64,000 nt of DNA from Pseudocitrobacter faecalis (GCA_003315335.1 QNRL01000013.1:1-64000), one strand, 5' to 3'; positions 1-11,710 are shown, counted from the first letter of the stretch. Notes: generated from the sequence alone by a model not told the origin. Program-made: numbers and translations.

Positions 1-126
1 GTTTGATGCTCGTGAATTAAACTTCGTAATGAATTACGTGTTCACTCAGAGACTTGGTATTCATTTATCGTCTTGCGACGTTAAGAATCCGTATCGTTGA
101 GTGCCCACACAGATTGTCTGATAAAT

Positions 127-138
127 TGTTAAAGAGCA
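127..138 (-). promoter_or_regulatory. rRNA antitermination boxA
   Basis: The minus strand reads TGCTCTTTAACA, the enteric rrn boxA core. This RNA motif recruits NusB/NusE (S10) and the rRNA antitermination complex. It lies downstream of both promoters and upstream of 16S, as in other enteric rrn operons. Confidence 0.9.
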
Positions 139-176
139 GTTGCGACGCGCTTTAGCGAACTGTCGCGAGGTGGCGT

Positions 177-204
177 ATATTACGCTTTCCTCTTTCAGAG
201 TCAA
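177..204 (-). promoter_or_regulatory. rrn promoter P2
   Basis: On the minus strand there is a -35 hexamer TTGACT (199-204) and a -10 TAATAT (177-182) with a 16-bp spacer. This is the downstream, more constitutive promoter of a tandem rrn pair. It sits about 90 bp downstream of P1. Confidence 0.85.
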
Positions 205-265
205 CCCTGATTTTCAGGATTTTTCTCTTCAACCGAAGCGGCTGTTGCCGTGTCAGTGGGAGCGC

Positions 266-293
266 ATTATAGGGAGTAATTGAGATCCCGCAA
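266..293 (-). promoter_or_regulatory. rrn promoter P1 with UP-like tract
   Basis: On the minus strand the -10 is a perfect TATAAT (266-271), preceded by the ACTCCC block typical of enteric rrn P1. The -35 region TTGCGG (288-293) is 16 bp away. A run rich in A and T (about 294-320) just upstream fits an UP element. The GC-rich discriminator after the -10 fits stringent control by ppGpp and DksA. Fis sites, if placed as in E. coli, would fall around and inside the 3' end of hemG. Confidence 0.88.
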
Positions 294-354
294 GCATAAA
301 ATACAAAAAACTTTTCGTTAGCTCATTTTCCAGGCAATACGCTCCCTTCGCACG

Positions 355-888
355 CTATTTGCGCGGAATATGTGCAATTTCGCGAGCGAAATGAGCGACC
401 TGCTGCCAGTCCGTATAAACCACTTCTTTACGGGTATCCGTTTCACCGCCGGTCATCTTCATAATCAGGCGGATCATAAAACGGTCATACCAACGATAAC
501 GCGGGTAACGCAGCGCACCGGCGAAAACGGCGCAGGCATCTGGCTGCCACGGCGAGGCCAACAGAAACTTACGCGTGTAGTTATTGGTCTGCGGCGAGCG
601 CTTCTCAGGTTTACGCGCTACCAGGTTCACCGAGAAGAAAGCACTCGGTAATGCCTGCATCTGCGCGGCATGCTTTTTCACAAAACGATCGACCGCAGAA
701 TGGAAGTGCCCATAGCGAATCGACGCCCCCACCACGACGCGATCATACTGTTCCCACTCAATGTCCTGAGTACGGTTCAGATTCACCAGTTCTGAATCAA
801 CGCCCAGCTCTTTAAGCTCAGAAGAGAGGTAGGCGGCAATTTCACGCGTCTGACCATCACGGGTAGAGAAGAGGATTAATGTTTTCAA
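355..888 (-). CDS. hemG: Protoporphyrinogen IX dehydrogenase (quinone) HemG
   Basis: Flavodoxin-like enzyme that oxidises protoporphyrinogen IX to protoporphyrin IX, the penultimate haem step, passing electrons to membrane quinones. The N-terminal FMN phosphate loop ([12 protein letters not shown]) and the full enteric length are visible. The frame is open back to a GTG at 900 directly behind the trkH stop. The TTG at 888 has a GGAG six bases upstream and gives 177 residues starting KTLILFST after Met, which matches the family start, so I chose it. It is cotranscribed with trkH (12 bp gap). The rrn P1 promoter begins about 60 bp after its stop. Confidence 0.93.
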   Translation of the reverse strand: MKTLILFSTRDGQTREIAAYLSSELKELGVDSELVNLNRTQDIEWEQYDRVVVGASIRYGHFHSAVDRFVKKHAAQMQALPSAFFSVNLVARKPEKRSPQTNNYTRKFLLASPWQPDACAVFAGALRYPRYRWYDRFMIRLIMKMTGGETDTRKEVVYTDWQQVAHFAREIAHIPRK

Positions 889-900
889 CGCAAGCTCCAC

Positions 901-2352
901 TTATTCGCGCCAGAAAGTTGGGGTAAACAATACCAGCAACGTAAAGACTTCCAGACGACCAAACAGCATGTTCGCAATCAGGATCCACTTCGCCACCGGG
1001 TTCATACTGGCAAAGTTATCCGCCACCACCCCAAGCCCAGGCCCAAGGTTATTCAGTGTTGCCACTACCGAGGCAAACGCGGAGAAGTCATCCACGCCGG
1101 TCGCGATAATCGCCAACATACTGATAATGAACACCAGCGCATACGCAGAGAAGAATCCCCATACCGCTTCGAGAATACGTTCCGGCAGCGCACGGTTGCC
1201 CAGCTTGATGCTGTACACCGCGTTCGGATGCACCAGACGTTTCAGTTCACGGTTCCCCTGCTTGAACAGCAGCAGGATTCGAATCACCTTCAGCCCCCCG
1301 CCCGTCGATCCGGCGCAGCCGCCGATAAACGCGGAACAGAGTAACAGCACCGGCAGGAAGAGTGGCCAGCGCGCGATACTGTCCGTCGTAAAACCCGCCG
1401 TCGTCGCCATTGATACAACCTGGAAGAAAGCCTGGTTTAGCGTCGTCAGCGCCGAGCTGTAAACGTTATGGAAAAAGAGCACCAGCGTACAGATAAAGAC
1501 CAGCGTCAATTGCACGCCAATAAACATTCTGAATTCCGGATCGCGCCAGTAAACCTTCAGGCTCCGCCCACTCAGTAACGAGAAGTGCAGGCCATAGTTA
1601 CACCCGGAGATCAGTAAGAAGATAGCAATAATGGTGTTGATCGTTGGGCTGTCGAAATAGCCCACGCTGGCGTCATGCGTCGAGAAGCCGCCAATCGCGA
1701 TAGTCGCGAAGCTGTGACCGATGGCGTCGAACGCCGGCATACCCGCAAACCACAGCGCCAGCGCACAAGCGACGGTCAACAGCACATAGATGAGCCACAG
1801 GGTTTTTGCCGTTTCCGCAATACGCGGTCGCATCTTGTTATCCTTCAGCGGCCCCGGCATCTCAGCACGATAAAGCTGCATCCCCCCGACACCGAGGATA
1901 GGCAGAATCGCCACGGCTAATACGATAATCCCCATACCGCCGAACCACTGCAGCATCTGTCGATAAAAGAGAATCGCATGCGGAAGTGAATCAAGGCCCA
2001 CCAGTGTCGTCGCGCCGGTCGTCGTCAGCCCGGAAAAGGATTCAAAAAAAGCATCGGTTATCGTGAGGTTTGGCTGCTCAGAGAAAATAAAAGGAAGCGC
2101 ACCCACGCTGCCCAGCACGGTCCAGAAAAGAACCACAATCAAAAACCCCTCGCGCGATTTAAGTTCGCCCTTCTCGCGGCGGTTCGGCCACCACAGTAAT
2201 GAGCCAATCACCAGCGCGACAAAAAAGGTTTGGGTAAATGCCCGCCCGGCGCCATCGCGGTAAATCAATGCCACCAGGCCGGGAAGGATCATGGTTCCCG
2301 AAAATAAGATGACCAGAAGTCCGACAATTCGGGTTATGGCACGAAAATGCAT
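901..2352 (-). CDS. trkH: Potassium uptake protein TrkH
   Basis: Pore-forming inner-membrane subunit of the Trk potassium uptake system, working with the NAD-binding TrkA. At 483 residues it has the normal length. The SGLTTTGAT selectivity-filter region near residue 110, later glycine-rich pore loops (FSTH, GSTGGG-type segments) and about ten hydrophobic segments are visible. It precedes hemG on the same strand and follows yigZ, the conserved enteric order pepQ-yigZ-trkH-hemG. Confidence 0.96.
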   Translation of the reverse strand: MHFRAITRIVGLLVILFSGTMILPGLVALIYRDGAGRAFTQTFFVALVIGSLLWWPNRREKGELKSREGFLIVVLFWTVLGSVGALPFIFSEQPNLTITDAFFESFSGLTTTGATTLVGLDSLPHAILFYRQMLQWFGGMGIIVLAVAILPILGVGGMQLYRAEMPGPLKDNKMRPRIAETAKTLWLIYVLLTVACALALWFAGMPAFDAIGHSFATIAIGGFSTHDASVGYFDSPTINTIIAIFLLISGCNYGLHFSLLSGRSLKVYWRDPEFRMFIGVQLTLVFICTLVLFFHNVYSSALTTLNQAFFQVVSMATTAGFTTDSIARWPLFLPVLLLCSAFIGGCAGSTGGGLKVIRILLLFKQGNRELKRLVHPNAVYSIKLGNRALPERILEAVWGFFSAYALVFIISMLAIIATGVDDFSAFASVVATLNNLGPGLGVVADNFASMNPVAKWILIANMLFGRLEVFTLLVLFTPTFWRE

Positions 2353-2390
2353 CTCTGGCGCTTCCTTTGGTATAAAAGTAAGGAGGGGGA

Positions 2391-3005
2391 TTATTCTTCA
2401 ATCGCAAACAATTGCAATGAACCACGGCTAAAATCAGCCAGTTTTGCTGTAAAAGCATCCACTTTCGCTTGTGGGAGCGCCACGCGTAGCTGTACCGATG
2501 CCTGATAATCACTGGTAACAATGATGCCAGAGAATTGCCCCAGCAGCGTTTCTATCCCCGACAACTGACCGTATTCACACAACAGAGTATATTCGGTTAA
2601 TGGCGTTTTGATTTGTGTTGTGAGTTGATTTAGCGCCTGCTGGACACCACCGCCATAGGCTTTCACCAGGCCCCCCGTTCCCAACAGCACGCCGCCGTAG
2701 TAGCGAACCACCACGGCGGTAATTTCGCCGACGCCGCTTCCCATAAGCTGCGCCAGCATGGGCTTACCCGCCGTTCCCGCTGGTTCACCGTCATCTGAAA
2801 AGCCAAGCTGCTGTGAATCATCGGGCCGCCCGGCAACCCAGGCGACACAATGGTGGCGAGCATCAGGATGTTCCGCCCTCACCGATTCAACAAACGCTTT
2901 CGCCGCTTCTACCCCGTCGGTATGCGCCAGCAGGGTGATAAAACGGCTCTTTTTGATCTCTTCAGTAAACGTGACCGGCGACGCCGGTATCGGCCAACTT
3001 TCCAT
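2391..3005 (-). CDS. yigZ: IMPACT-family protein YigZ
   Basis: Member of the UPF0029/IMPACT family, 204 residues, the usual length. The N-terminal IMPACT domain (SRFITLLAHTD, then the SDDGEPAGTAGKP stretch) and the GTGGLVKAYG motif are clear. The small C-terminal domain has a ferredoxin-like fold in known members. The molecular role in bacteria is unsettled; eukaryotic IMPACT proteins act in translational control. Its ATG overlaps the pepQ stop in a TAATG arrangement, indicating translational coupling. Confidence 0.93.
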   Translation of the reverse strand: MESWPIPASPVTFTEEIKKSRFITLLAHTDGVEAAKAFVESVRAEHPDARHHCVAWVAGRPDDSQQLGFSDDGEPAGTAGKPMLAQLMGSGVGEITAVVVRYYGGVLLGTGGLVKAYGGGVQQALNQLTTQIKTPLTEYTLLCEYGQLSGIETLLGQFSGIIVTSDYQASVQLRVALPQAKVDAFTAKLADFSRGSLQLFAIEE

Positions 3006-4336
3006 TACGCCAGTTTCAGATCGCGCGTCATGTTCTCAACGTTATTTTCGTGGATCACGACGTTATCTTCGATACGAATCCCACCGAACGGTTTCAGCGC
3101 GTCAATTTTCTGCCAGTTGAAGTGCTTGCTGAACTGCCCTTCGCGCCACGGCGCCAGCAGAGATTCGATGAAGTAAATTCCCGGCTCGATGGTCAGCACC
3201 ATGCGCGGCTGCAACACGCGGGTGCAGCGCAGGTACGGATATTTTGACGGCGCAGCCAGGTGCGTGCCAGTGTCATCCTGCATAAAGCCCGCGACATCAT
3301 GAACCTGTAATCCCAGTGGGTGGCCAATACCGTGTGGCATAAACGGCCCGGTCAGGTCGTTTTCAACCATCGCCTCTTCGCTCATGTCGGTAAGGATCTG
3401 ATGTTTACGCAAGATTTTTGCGATGCGCTGATGGAACTGGATGTGGTAATCCACATAGCTGACGCCCGCTTTCATAGTGGCGATCAGCGCCAGTTGCTCG
3501 TCGTTCACGTCTTTGATCAGATGGGCGAAATCATTGTCACTGTTTGCCGACCAGGTACGGGTGAGGTCAGCGGCATAACCGTTGTATTCCGCGCCAGCGT
3601 CCAGCAGGAAGCTACGCACTTCAGACGGCACGCGGTGATCCAGTTTGGTGTAGTGCAATACAGAAGCGTGTTCATTCAGCGCCACGATGTTGCCATACGG
3701 TACATCGGTATCGCGATGGCCGGTCGCCGTCAGGTACGCCTGGTTGATGTCGAACTCGCTCATCCCGGAACGGAAAGCTTCTTCCGCTGCGCGGTGACCG
3801 TTAACTGCCGTTTTCTGCGCTTCGCGCATACAGGCCAGTTCGTAATCTGTTTTATAAGCACGATAGTAGTGCAGATAATCAATCACCCCTTTCGGGTTGA
3901 TCTTGTCGGCTGCAATACCCAGGCCAATCGCGCGCTCCGGAACCGGACCGATATAGCCAATATTTCCGCGAGCCGCTGGCAGTTGGCTACCAATACCGTC
4001 CGCTTTCGGCAGTGCAATCACCTCAACTTCCTCTGTCCAGAAGGAGGTCGGCAACGGCTCAACGTTGTGCCAGTAATCCACCGGCAAGTAGAACCACAGC
4101 TTCGGTTTATTGACGCCATCCACCAGCAGCCAGCAGTTCGGTACCTGTGTTACGGGCACCCAGGCCTTAAACTGCGGGTTGACCTTGAACGGATACGCAT
4201 GGTCATCGAGGAACACATTCATCAGTTCGCCCGAATGAATTAGCAGCGCGTCCAGCTTGAAGCGGTCGAGCGCGTTACGCGCGCGTTCCTGCAGGGTGGC
4301 GATATGATTTTTGTAGAGTGCAGCCAGTGATTCCAT
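3005..4336 (-). CDS. pepQ: Xaa-Pro dipeptidase PepQ
   Basis: Cytoplasmic metallopeptidase of the M24B family that cleaves dipeptides with C-terminal proline. The metal-binding residues lie in [19 protein letters not shown] (two Asp), PHGIGHPLG (His), LTIEPGIYF (Glu) and GGIRIEDN (Glu). The frame extends upstream to 4390, but the ATG at 4336 (AAGGACT seven bases before it) gives 443 residues, the family length, starting [11 protein letters not shown]. It heads the pepQ-yigZ-trkH-hemG unit and is divergent from fadB across 190 bp. Confidence 0.96.
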   Translation of the reverse strand: MESLAALYKNHIATLQERARNALDRFKLDALLIHSGELMNVFLDDHAYPFKVNPQFKAWVPVTQVPNCWLLVDGVNKPKLWFYLPVDYWHNVEPLPTSFWTEEVEVIALPKADGIGSQLPAARGNIGYIGPVPERAIGLGIAADKINPKGVIDYLHYYRAYKTDYELACMREAQKTAVNGHRAAEEAFRSGMSEFDINQAYLTATGHRDTDVPYGNIVALNEHASVLHYTKLDHRVPSEVRSFLLDAGAEYNGYAADLTRTWSANSDNDFAHLIKDVNDEQLALIATMKAGVSYVDYHIQFHQRIAKILRKHQILTDMSEEAMVENDLTGPFMPHGIGHPLGLQVHDVAGFMQDDTGTHLAAPSKYPYLRCTRVLQPRMVLTIEPGIYFIESLLAPWREGQFSKHFNWQKIDALKPFGGIRIEDNVVIHENNVENMTRDLKLA

Positions 4337-4483
4337 TTTTAGTCCTTGTACATTTTTGCCCTCAAGTTTTCGCATCTTAGCACACCTCACCGAACCTGCG
4401 TGATCTCCACCAGTCGTGATCTCCCCAGCAAATATTTAAAGAGTGATTTGCATTTTATTAACATAAAAACCACACTCAGCCTC

Positions 4484-4500
4484 ATCTGGTACGACCAGAT
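4484..4500. promoter_or_regulatory. FadR operator of fadBA
   Basis: ATCTGGTACGACCAGAT is a symmetric ATCTGGT-N3-ACCAGAT site matching the fadB FadR operator of enterics. It sits 26 bp before the fadB start codon. FadR represses fadBA in the absence of long-chain acyl-CoA. The site is seen; the regulation is family knowledge. Confidence 0.92.
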
Positions 4501-4526
4501 TACACTGCTGGATTCAGGAGACTGAC

Positions 4527-6716
4527 ATGCTCTACAAAGGCGATACCCTGTACCTCAACTGGCTGGAAGATGGCATTGCCGAACTGGTGTTCGACGCCCC
4601 CGGCTCGGTGAATAAATTAGATACGGCGACCGTAGCCAGCCTCGGTCACGCGCTCGATGTCCTCGAAAAACAAAAAGAGCTGAAAGGGCTGCTGCTGCGC
4701 TCTGAAAAAGCGGCGTTTATCGTCGGCGCAGACATTACCGAATTCCTCTCGCTATTCCTGGTGCCGGAAGAACAGCTCAGCGAATGGCTGCATTTCGCTA
4801 ACAGCGTCTTCAACCGTCTGGAAGATTTACCGGTTCCGACCATCGCCGCCGTAAATGGCTACGCGCTGGGTGGCGGGTGTGAGTGTGTGCTGGCGACCGA
4901 TTACCGTTTAGCGACGCCAGACCTGCGCATCGGCCTGCCGGAAACCAAACTGGGGATCATGCCTGGTTTTGGCGGTTCCGTGCGCATGCCGCGTCTGCTG
5001 GGTGCCGACAGCGCGCTGGAAATCATCGCCGCCGGGAAAGATGTTGGCGCTGAACAAGCACTGAAAATCGGCCTGGTGGATGGTGTTGTCAAACAAGAGA
5101 AACTGATCGACGGCGCGCTGGCCGTATTGCGTCAGGCGATAAATGGCGATCTCGACTGGCGCGCGAAGCGTCGTCCGAAGCTGGAACCGCTGAAGCTCAG
5201 TAAAGTGGAAGCCACCATGAGCTTCACTATTGCCAAAGGCATGGTGATGCAGACGGCGGGTAAACACTACCCGGCGCCGATTACAGCAGTGAAAACCATT
5301 GAAGCCGCTGCCCGTCTGGGGCGCGATGACGCGCTGAAGCTGGAAAACCAAAGCTTTGTCCCGCTGGCGCACACCAACGAAGCACGCGCGTTGGTTGGTA
5401 TCTTCCTGAACGATCAATACGTAAAAGGTCTGGCGAAAAAACTCGCCAAAACCACCGATGCGCCAAAACACGCCGCCGTTCTGGGCGCGGGTATTATGGG
5501 CGGCGGTATCGCGTATCAGTCCGCCTGGAAAGGCGTGCCGGTCATCATGAAGGATATCAACGAGAAATCGCTGACGCTTGGCATGACAGAAGCCAGCAAA
5601 CTGCTGAATAAGCAACTGGAGCGCGGCAAAATTGATGGTCTGAAGCTGGCAGGCGTCATTTCCACTATTCAGCCCACGCTGGATTACGCAGGGTTCGACC
5701 GTGTAGACGTGGTCGTAGAAGCGGTTGTTGAAAATCCGAAAGTGAAAAAAACGGTGCTGGCAGAAACCGAGCAAAAAGTCCGCCCGGATGCTGTTCTGGC
5801 CTCCAATACATCGACAATTCCTATCAGCGAGCTGGCTGACGCGCTGGAGCGTCCGGAAAACTTCTGCGGCATGCACTTCTTCAATCCGGTGCACCGCATG
5901 CCACTGGTTGAGATCATTCGCGGTAAAAAGACCAGCGAGCAAACCATCGCCAAAGTGGTTTCCTGGGCCAGTCAGATGGGCAAAACGCCGATTGTGGTCA
6001 ACGACTGCCCCGGCTTCTTCGTTAACCGCGTGCTGTTCCCCTACTTTGCCGGTTTCAGCCAGTTGCTTCGCGACGGTGCGGACTTCCGCAAAGTCGACAA
6101 AGTGATGGAGAAACAGTTCGGCTGGCCGATGGGCCCGGCGTATCTGCTGGACGTGGTCGGTATCGACACTGCACATCACGCACAGGCAGTGATGGCGGCA
6201 GGTTTCCCGCAGCGCATGCAGAAGGATTATCGCGATGCGATCGATGCTCTGTTTGAAGCCAATCGATTCGGGCAAAAAAATGGTCTCGGCTTCTGGCGCT
6301 ACAAAGAAGACAGCAAAGGCAAACCGAAAAAAGAAGAAGACGCGCAAACCGACAGCCTGCTGGCCGATGTTTCTCAGCCCAAACGCGACTTCAGCGACGA
6401 AGAGATTATCGCCCGCATGATGATCCCGATGGTCAACGAAGTGGTGCGCTGTCTGGAGGAAGGCATTATTGCCAGCCCGGCAGAAGCCGATATGGCGCTG
6501 GTCTACGGCCTGGGCTTCCCTCCATTCCACGGCGGCGCATTCCGCTGGCTGGACACGTTAGGTAGCGCAAAATATCTCGATATGGCGCAGCAGTATCAGC
6601 ACCTCGGCCCGTTGTATGACGTGCCGGAAGGTCTGCGCAATAAAGCGCGTCATAACGAACCGTATTATCCCGCAGTGGAGCCCGCCCGTCCGGTTGGCAC
6701 ACTGAAAACGGCTTAA
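4527..6716 (+). CDS. fadB: Fatty acid oxidation complex subunit alpha FadB
   Basis: Multifunctional enzyme of aerobic beta-oxidation with enoyl-CoA hydratase/isomerase and 3-hydroxyacyl-CoA dehydrogenase activities. It forms a heterotetramer with FadA. The N-terminal crotonase domain (about 1-190) has the GGGCEC and [15 protein letters not shown] motifs with the catalytic Glu. A Rossmann segment [15 protein letters not shown] near 315 starts the dehydrogenase part, with the [10 protein letters not shown] catalytic His near 450. At 729 residues it is normal. AGGAG precedes the ATG. fadA follows after 9 bp in the same operon. A FadR operator lies upstream. Confidence 0.98.
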   Translation: MLYKGDTLYLNWLEDGIAELVFDAPGSVNKLDTATVASLGHALDVLEKQKELKGLLLRSEKAAFIVGADITEFLSLFLVPEEQLSEWLHFANSVFNRLEDLPVPTIAAVNGYALGGGCECVLATDYRLATPDLRIGLPETKLGIMPGFGGSVRMPRLLGADSALEIIAAGKDVGAEQALKIGLVDGVVKQEKLIDGALAVLRQAINGDLDWRAKRRPKLEPLKLSKVEATMSFTIAKGMVMQTAGKHYPAPITAVKTIEAAARLGRDDALKLENQSFVPLAHTNEARALVGIFLNDQYVKGLAKKLAKTTDAPKHAAVLGAGIMGGGIAYQSAWKGVPVIMKDINEKSLTLGMTEASKLLNKQLERGKIDGLKLAGVISTIQPTLDYAGFDRVDVVVEAVVENPKVKKTVLAETEQKVRPDAVLASNTSTIPISELADALERPENFCGMHFFNPVHRMPLVEIIRGKKTSEQTIAKVVSWASQMGKTPIVVNDCPGFFVNRVLFPYFAGFSQLLRDGADFRKVDKVMEKQFGWPMGPAYLLDVVGIDTAHHAQAVMAAGFPQRMQKDYRDAIDALFEANRFGQKNGLGFWRYKEDSKGKPKKEEDAQTDSLLADVSQPKRDFSDEEIIARMMIPMVNEVVRCLEEGIIASPAEADMALVYGLGFPPFHGGAFRWLDTLGSAKYLDMAQQYQHLGPLYDVPEGLRNKARHNEPYYPAVEPARPVGTLKTA

Positions 6717-7889
<1,173 letters not shown>

Positions 7890-7894
7890 GTGCT

Positions 7895-7915
7895 TGTAGG
7901 CCGGGCTCCGGCCTA
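7895..7915. repeat. REP-like inverted repeat after fadA
   Basis: GTAGGCCGG and CCGGCCTAC form a 9-bp perfect stem with a 3-base loop, a REP/BIME-like extragenic palindrome directly after the fadA stop. It may protect the mRNA 3' end. It is not followed by a U-tract, unlike the hairpin downstream. Confidence 0.6.
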
Positions 7916-7942
7916 CGAATAAATAGGTTAGTTGCCGTTCTT

Positions 7943-7967
7943 CCCGCCTGTCAGGGGCGGGTTTTTT
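7943..7967 (+). terminator. fadBA intrinsic terminator
   Basis: CCCGCC (7943-7948) pairs with GGCGGG (7956-7961), followed by six T. It lies between the convergent fadA and fre genes. Confidence 0.88.
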
Positions 7968-7972
7968 ATTGC

Positions 7973-8674
7973 TTAAATAAACGCAAACGCATCGCCAAAC
8001 AGGCGGTCTTCACGCGCCTGACGTTCGTTGCAGAACAGGTCACGAGCGATTTTCGCCATTTCGAAACGGCCTGCAATATAGATATCATGCTCCGCCAGCG
8101 TACCGTAATCCTGTAAGACCGCCGTCAGCACGGTACCGGAGCGTCCACGCCACTCATCATCAGGCTGCTCAACAACCGGAATAACATTCAGCTTCGGATG
8201 ATTCACCGTTAACGCTTCCAGCTCGGCCAGATCGTACAGGTGTTTCTCTTCACGGCCGCCCCAGTAAATGGTGACATCACGGTTAGGGTTACGCTTCAGC
8301 GCAGTCAGCAGAATAGAGCGCACGTAGGAGAAGCCCGTACCGCCCGCGATTAAAATAAGCGGCCGTTCTTCATCATCGCGCAGCCAGGCTTCGCCATGAG
8401 GAATATCAACGACAATTTCGCGATCCTTCAGAATGCGATCCATTACCGCCATCGCGTATAAATTCAGCTCCGATGCGCCAATATGCAGTTCGATATAGTC
8501 CTGCTGATCCGGCGTAGAGGCCATGGAGAACGGGCGCTTATCGCGTTCATCCATCACGACCATTAAATACTGACCCGCCTGGAACGAGAATGGGGCTTCG
8601 GGTACTAAACGGACGCGATATACAGTGTCGGTGATGGCATCTACCGAGGTCACTTTACAGCTTAAAATTGTCAT
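7973..8674 (-). CDS. fre: NAD(P)H-flavin reductase Fre
   Basis: Reduces free flavins with NAD(P)H; the reduced flavins then reduce ferric iron, cobalamin or ribonucleotide reductase cofactors. It has 233 residues. The flavin-binding RPFSMAS motif near residue 47 and the nucleotide-binding [12 protein letters not shown] near 111 mark the ferredoxin reductase fold. It lies downstream of ubiD on the same strand (85 bp gap), which fits the known physiological link: UbiD needs prenylated FMN, and Fre supplies reduced flavin for making it. Confidence 0.95.
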   Translation of the reverse strand: MTILSCKVTSVDAITDTVYRVRLVPEAPFSFQAGQYLMVVMDERDKRPFSMASTPDQQDYIELHIGASELNLYAMAVMDRILKDREIVVDIPHGEAWLRDDEERPLILIAGGTGFSYVRSILLTALKRNPNRDVTIYWGGREEKHLYDLAELEALTVNHPKLNVIPVVEQPDDEWRGRSGTVLTAVLQDYGTLAEHDIYIAGRFEMAKIARDLFCNERQAREDRLFGDAFAFI

Positions 8675-8759
8675 GCGCTCCCTCTGTCGGATCTTATAGT
8701 CATTTCAGGGTCGGAATACTGCCCCAATCGTCAGTGCCTGAACAGGCAGAACAGCCGCG

Positions 8760-10244
8760 TTAATCGCGTTTGCTGTCGCTAAAAATGGCCAGCTCATCCC
8801 AGATAGCGTCGATACGCGCCGTAACCGCCGGATCTTTTTTGATCGGACGCCCCCATTCACGTTGGGTTTCTCCTGGCCATTTATTGGTGGCATCCAGCCC
8901 CATTTTTGACCCCAGACCGGAAACCGGCGAGGCAAAATCCAGATAATCTATTGGCGTATTTTCGACCAGTACCGTATCCCGCGCGGGGTCCATACGGGTG
9001 GTAATCGCCCAGATAACGTCATTCCAGTCACGCGCATTCACATCGTCATCGCAGACGATAACAAACTTGGTGTACATAAACTGGCGTAAAAACGACCATA
9101 CGCCCATCATCACCCGTTTCGCGTGCCCGGCGTACTGTTTTTTCATCGTAACAACCGCCAGACGATAAGAACATCCTTCAGGCGGCAGGTAAAAGTCGAC
9201 AATTTCCGGGAACTGCTTTTGCAGAATCGGTACGAAAACTTCGTTTAACGCAACCCCCAGCACCGCCGGTTCATCAGGCGGACGACCTGTGTAGGTCGAG
9301 TGATAAATAGCATCATCGCGCTGAGTAATATGCGTGACGGTAAACACCGGGAAGTTATCCACTTCGTTGTAGTAACCGGTGTGGTCACCAAAGGGCCCTT
9401 CCGGTGCCATCTCACCGATTTCGATGTACCCTTCCAGCACGATTTCCGCGCTGGCTGGCACTTCCAGATCGTTGGATACGCACTTCACCACTTCGGTTTT
9501 GGTGCCGCGCAACAAACCCGCGAACGCGTATTCCGATAGGGTATCCGGCACCGGTGTAACCGCACCCAGAATCGTCGCAGGATCGGCGCCCAGCGCCACG
9601 GATACCGGGAATCGCTCGCCCGGATGCGCCGCACACCACTCCTGAAAATCGAGCGCGCCGCCGCGATGCGATAGCCAGCGCATAATCAGTTTATTTTTGC
9701 CGATCACCTGTTGGCGATAAATGCCCAGGTTCTGCCGCTCTTTGTGCGGGCCGCGTGTAACCGTCAGCCCCCAGGTGATTAACGGTGCCGCATCTTCTGG
9801 CCAGCAGGTCATCACCGGAATGCGCGATAAATCAACGTCATCGCCGGAGATAATTTTTTGCTGACAGGGGGCGCCACGCAGACGCTTAGTCGGCATGTTA
9901 AGCACTTGCTTGAAATGAGGGAGCTTATCGAAGAGATCGCGGAACCCTTTCGGTGGTTCAGGCTCCTTCAGGAAGGCCAGCAGTTTCCCCACTTCGCGCA
10001 GTGCGCTGACATCTTCCTGCCCCATTCCCATCGCCACGCGCCTTGGCGTACCAAACAGATTACACAGCACCGGCATGTCGTAACCCGTCGGGTTCTCAAA
10101 CAGCAATGCCGGGCCGCCAGCACGCAGGGTGCGATCGGCAATTTCGGTGATTTCCAGATGGGGGTCAACAGGTAACGTAATACGTTTCAGTTCGCCCTGT
10201 TGCTCCAGCAATGTCAGAAAGTCGCGTAGATCGTGGTATTTCAT
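8760..10244 (-). CDS. ubiD: 3-octaprenyl-4-hydroxybenzoate carboxy-lyase UbiD
   Basis: Decarboxylates 3-octaprenyl-4-hydroxybenzoate in ubiquinone synthesis, using the prenylated FMN cofactor made by UbiX. It has 494 residues; features include [21 protein letters not shown]-type segments, the [11 protein letters not shown] motif and the C-terminal [14 protein letters not shown] region. The ATG at 10244 gives MKYHDLRDF. The AGGAGG upstream is unusually far (about 14 bases). The E. coli protein starts three residues earlier (MDAMKY), and the corresponding codon here is AAT, so that start is lost. Confidence 0.95.
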   Translation of the reverse strand: MKYHDLRDFLTLLEQQGELKRITLPVDPHLEITEIADRTLRAGGPALLFENPTGYDMPVLCNLFGTPRRVAMGMGQEDVSALREVGKLLAFLKEPEPPKGFRDLFDKLPHFKQVLNMPTKRLRGAPCQQKIISGDDVDLSRIPVMTCWPEDAAPLITWGLTVTRGPHKERQNLGIYRQQVIGKNKLIMRWLSHRGGALDFQEWCAAHPGERFPVSVALGADPATILGAVTPVPDTLSEYAFAGLLRGTKTEVVKCVSNDLEVPASAEIVLEGYIEIGEMAPEGPFGDHTGYYNEVDNFPVFTVTHITQRDDAIYHSTYTGRPPDEPAVLGVALNEVFVPILQKQFPEIVDFYLPPEGCSYRLAVVTMKKQYAGHAKRVMMGVWSFLRQFMYTKFVIVCDDDVNARDWNDVIWAITTRMDPARDTVLVENTPIDYLDFASPVSGLGSKMGLDATNKWPGETQREWGRPIKKDPAVTARIDAIWDELAIFSDSKRD

Positions 10245-10419
10245 GGGGAAATTAATGGCCTCCTGGTAAGCGCCTCATTATACGGCGAATGAGGCTGTGA
10301 TGCTGTATTTTTGTTAAAATCACGTGAACCAATACGCTCGACTTATCGCTGTTAGTTATCATCGCGATCGCATCACACTTTTGTTATGCTTGCACGCTAC
10401 ATTGTGGAAAAGAGTCATT

Positions 10420-10917
10420 ATGCAAGCCTGGTATTTACTGTACTGCAAACGCGGTCAACTTCAGCGCGCTCAGGAACATCTCGAACGGCAGGCGGTGAGT
10501 TGCCTGACGCCAATGATCACCCTGGAGAAAATCGTACGCGGCAAGCGCACTTCAGTCAGTGAACCGCTTTTCCCCAACTACCTGTTTGTTGAATTTGATC
10601 CGGAAGTAATTCATACCACTACCATTAATGCGACGCGTGGCGTCAGCCATTTTGTGCGTTTTGGCATGCATCCGGCGACGGTTCCTTCCAGCGTTATTCA
10701 TCAGCTTTCGGTGTATAAGCCGGAAGGCGTTACCGACCCCAGCACCCCGTTCCCCGGTGACCGCGTGGTGATCACCGAGGGCGCGTTCGAAGGTCTGCAG
10801 GCGATTTTCTCTGAGCCCGACGGCGAAGCCCGCTCGATGTTGCTGCTCAATCTGCTCAACAAGCAGGTCATGCAAAGCGTGAAGAACACCGATTTTCGCA
10901 AAACCGACAGCAACTAA
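10420..10917 (+). CDS. rfaH: Transcription antiterminator RfaH
   Basis: NusG paralogue that binds RNA polymerase paused at ops elements and suppresses termination in long operons for LPS core, O antigen, capsule, haemolysin and conjugation. The NGN domain starts [13 protein letters not shown] and the KOW domain covers about 110-160. The frame is open from 10324, but the conserved start is the ATG at 10420, giving 165 residues, a few more at the C-terminus than E. coli. It is divergent from ubiD. Its stop overlaps the tatD stop tail to tail by 4 bp. Confidence 0.95.
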   Translation: MQAWYLLYCKRGQLQRAQEHLERQAVSCLTPMITLEKIVRGKRTSVSEPLFPNYLFVEFDPEVIHTTTINATRGVSHFVRFGMHPATVPSSVIHQLSVYKPEGVTDPSTPFPGDRVVITEGAFEGLQAIFSEPDGEARSMLLLNLLNKQVMQSVKNTDFRKTDSN

Positions 10918-11696
10918 AACGCAATATTAAACAGTGATTTAACGTTATTGTCTGTGACGTGTTCCAGCCACTGCGCCTCTTCGCCGCGCCAGTGGGCAAT
11001 TTGCGTCAGGATGTGCGCCATGAAGGCGGGCTCGTTACGTCGTGATTTCGGTTTTGGCGACAGGTCGCGCGGCAGAAGGTAAGGCGCGTCAGTTTCAATC
11101 ATCAGCCTGTCTGCAGGAATAAACGGCAGCAGCTCACGCAGTTCCAGCCCGCGACGCTCATCGCAAACCCAACCGGTAATGCCGATATACAGGCCGCGAT
11201 CGATGCAGGCCTGCATCTCTTCGCGCGTGCCGGTGAAGCAGTGCAATACTCCGCCCGGCAGCTTATCCAGCCACGGGTCGAGCAACGCCAGAAAACGCGC
11301 ATGGGCATCGCGACAGTGCATAAAGACCGGCATCGACAGTTCCGCTGCCAGGGCGAGTTGCGCGCTGAACGCTGCTTCCTGCTCCGCAGGAGTAGAGAAA
11401 TTACGGTTGAAATCCAGCCCGCATTCGCCAATCGCCACCACTTCCGGCTGCTGCGCTAGTTTACGGATGCTCGCTTCCACTTCTGCGTTCCAGCTGCTGC
11501 TATCGTGCGGATGTACACCCGCGGTGGACCAGCAACCGGCAAAGCGCTGTGCGAGCCGCTGGGATTCTTCGCTCTCATGTCGATTAGTGCCAGTAAGCAA
11601 CATCCCGCTAACACCTGCGGCCTTGGCGCGGGCAATCACATCGTCACGATCGTGGGAAAACTGCGAGCTGGTAAGGTTTACGCCAATATCAAACAT
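10914..11696 (-). CDS. tatD: 3'-5' DNase/metal-dependent hydrolase TatD
   Basis: TIM-barrel metal-dependent nuclease of the TatD family; in E. coli it is a 3'-5' exonuclease used in repair of oxidative damage and is not needed for Tat export. It has 260 residues. Metal and active-site motifs include [33 protein letters not shown] and [12 protein letters not shown] hairpin with a short U-run separates it from tatC. It is convergent with rfaH. Confidence 0.96.
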   Translation of the reverse strand: MFDIGVNLTSSQFSHDRDDVIARAKAAGVSGMLLTGTNRHESEESQRLAQRFAGCWSTAGVHPHDSSSWNAEVEASIRKLAQQPEVVAIGECGLDFNRNFSTPAEQEAAFSAQLALAAELSMPVFMHCRDAHARFLALLDPWLDKLPGGVLHCFTGTREEMQACIDRGLYIGITGWVCDERRGLELRELLPFIPADRLMIETDAPYLLPRDLSPKPKSRRNEPAFMAHILTQIAHWRGEEAQWLEHVTDNNVKSLFNIAF

Positions 11697-11710
11697 CTCG
11701 GCTCCATACG

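Larger units (their letters stand above)
1..259 (-). other. rRNA operon leader (5' of 16S rRNA)
   Basis: Read on the minus strand this is the transcribed leader of an enteric rRNA operon. It holds boxA, the conserved stretch ending in a TCTGTGTGGGCACT-type sequence, and the leader up to a few bases before the 16S start. The mature 16S gene is not in the window. The position next to hemG matches the rrnA operon of E. coli. The end at about 259 is the expected P1 start, inferred from the -10 hexamer. Confidence 0.9.

Noticed and set aside
3320-4243. 307-residue open frame antisense to pepQ
   Set aside because: Shadow of pepQ with no domain signature or operon context.
4908-6530. 540-residue open frame antisense to fadB
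   Set aside because: It lies wholly inside fadB, is rich in His/Arg/Gln as antisense frames of GC-biased genes are, and has no recognisable domain or ribosome-binding site.
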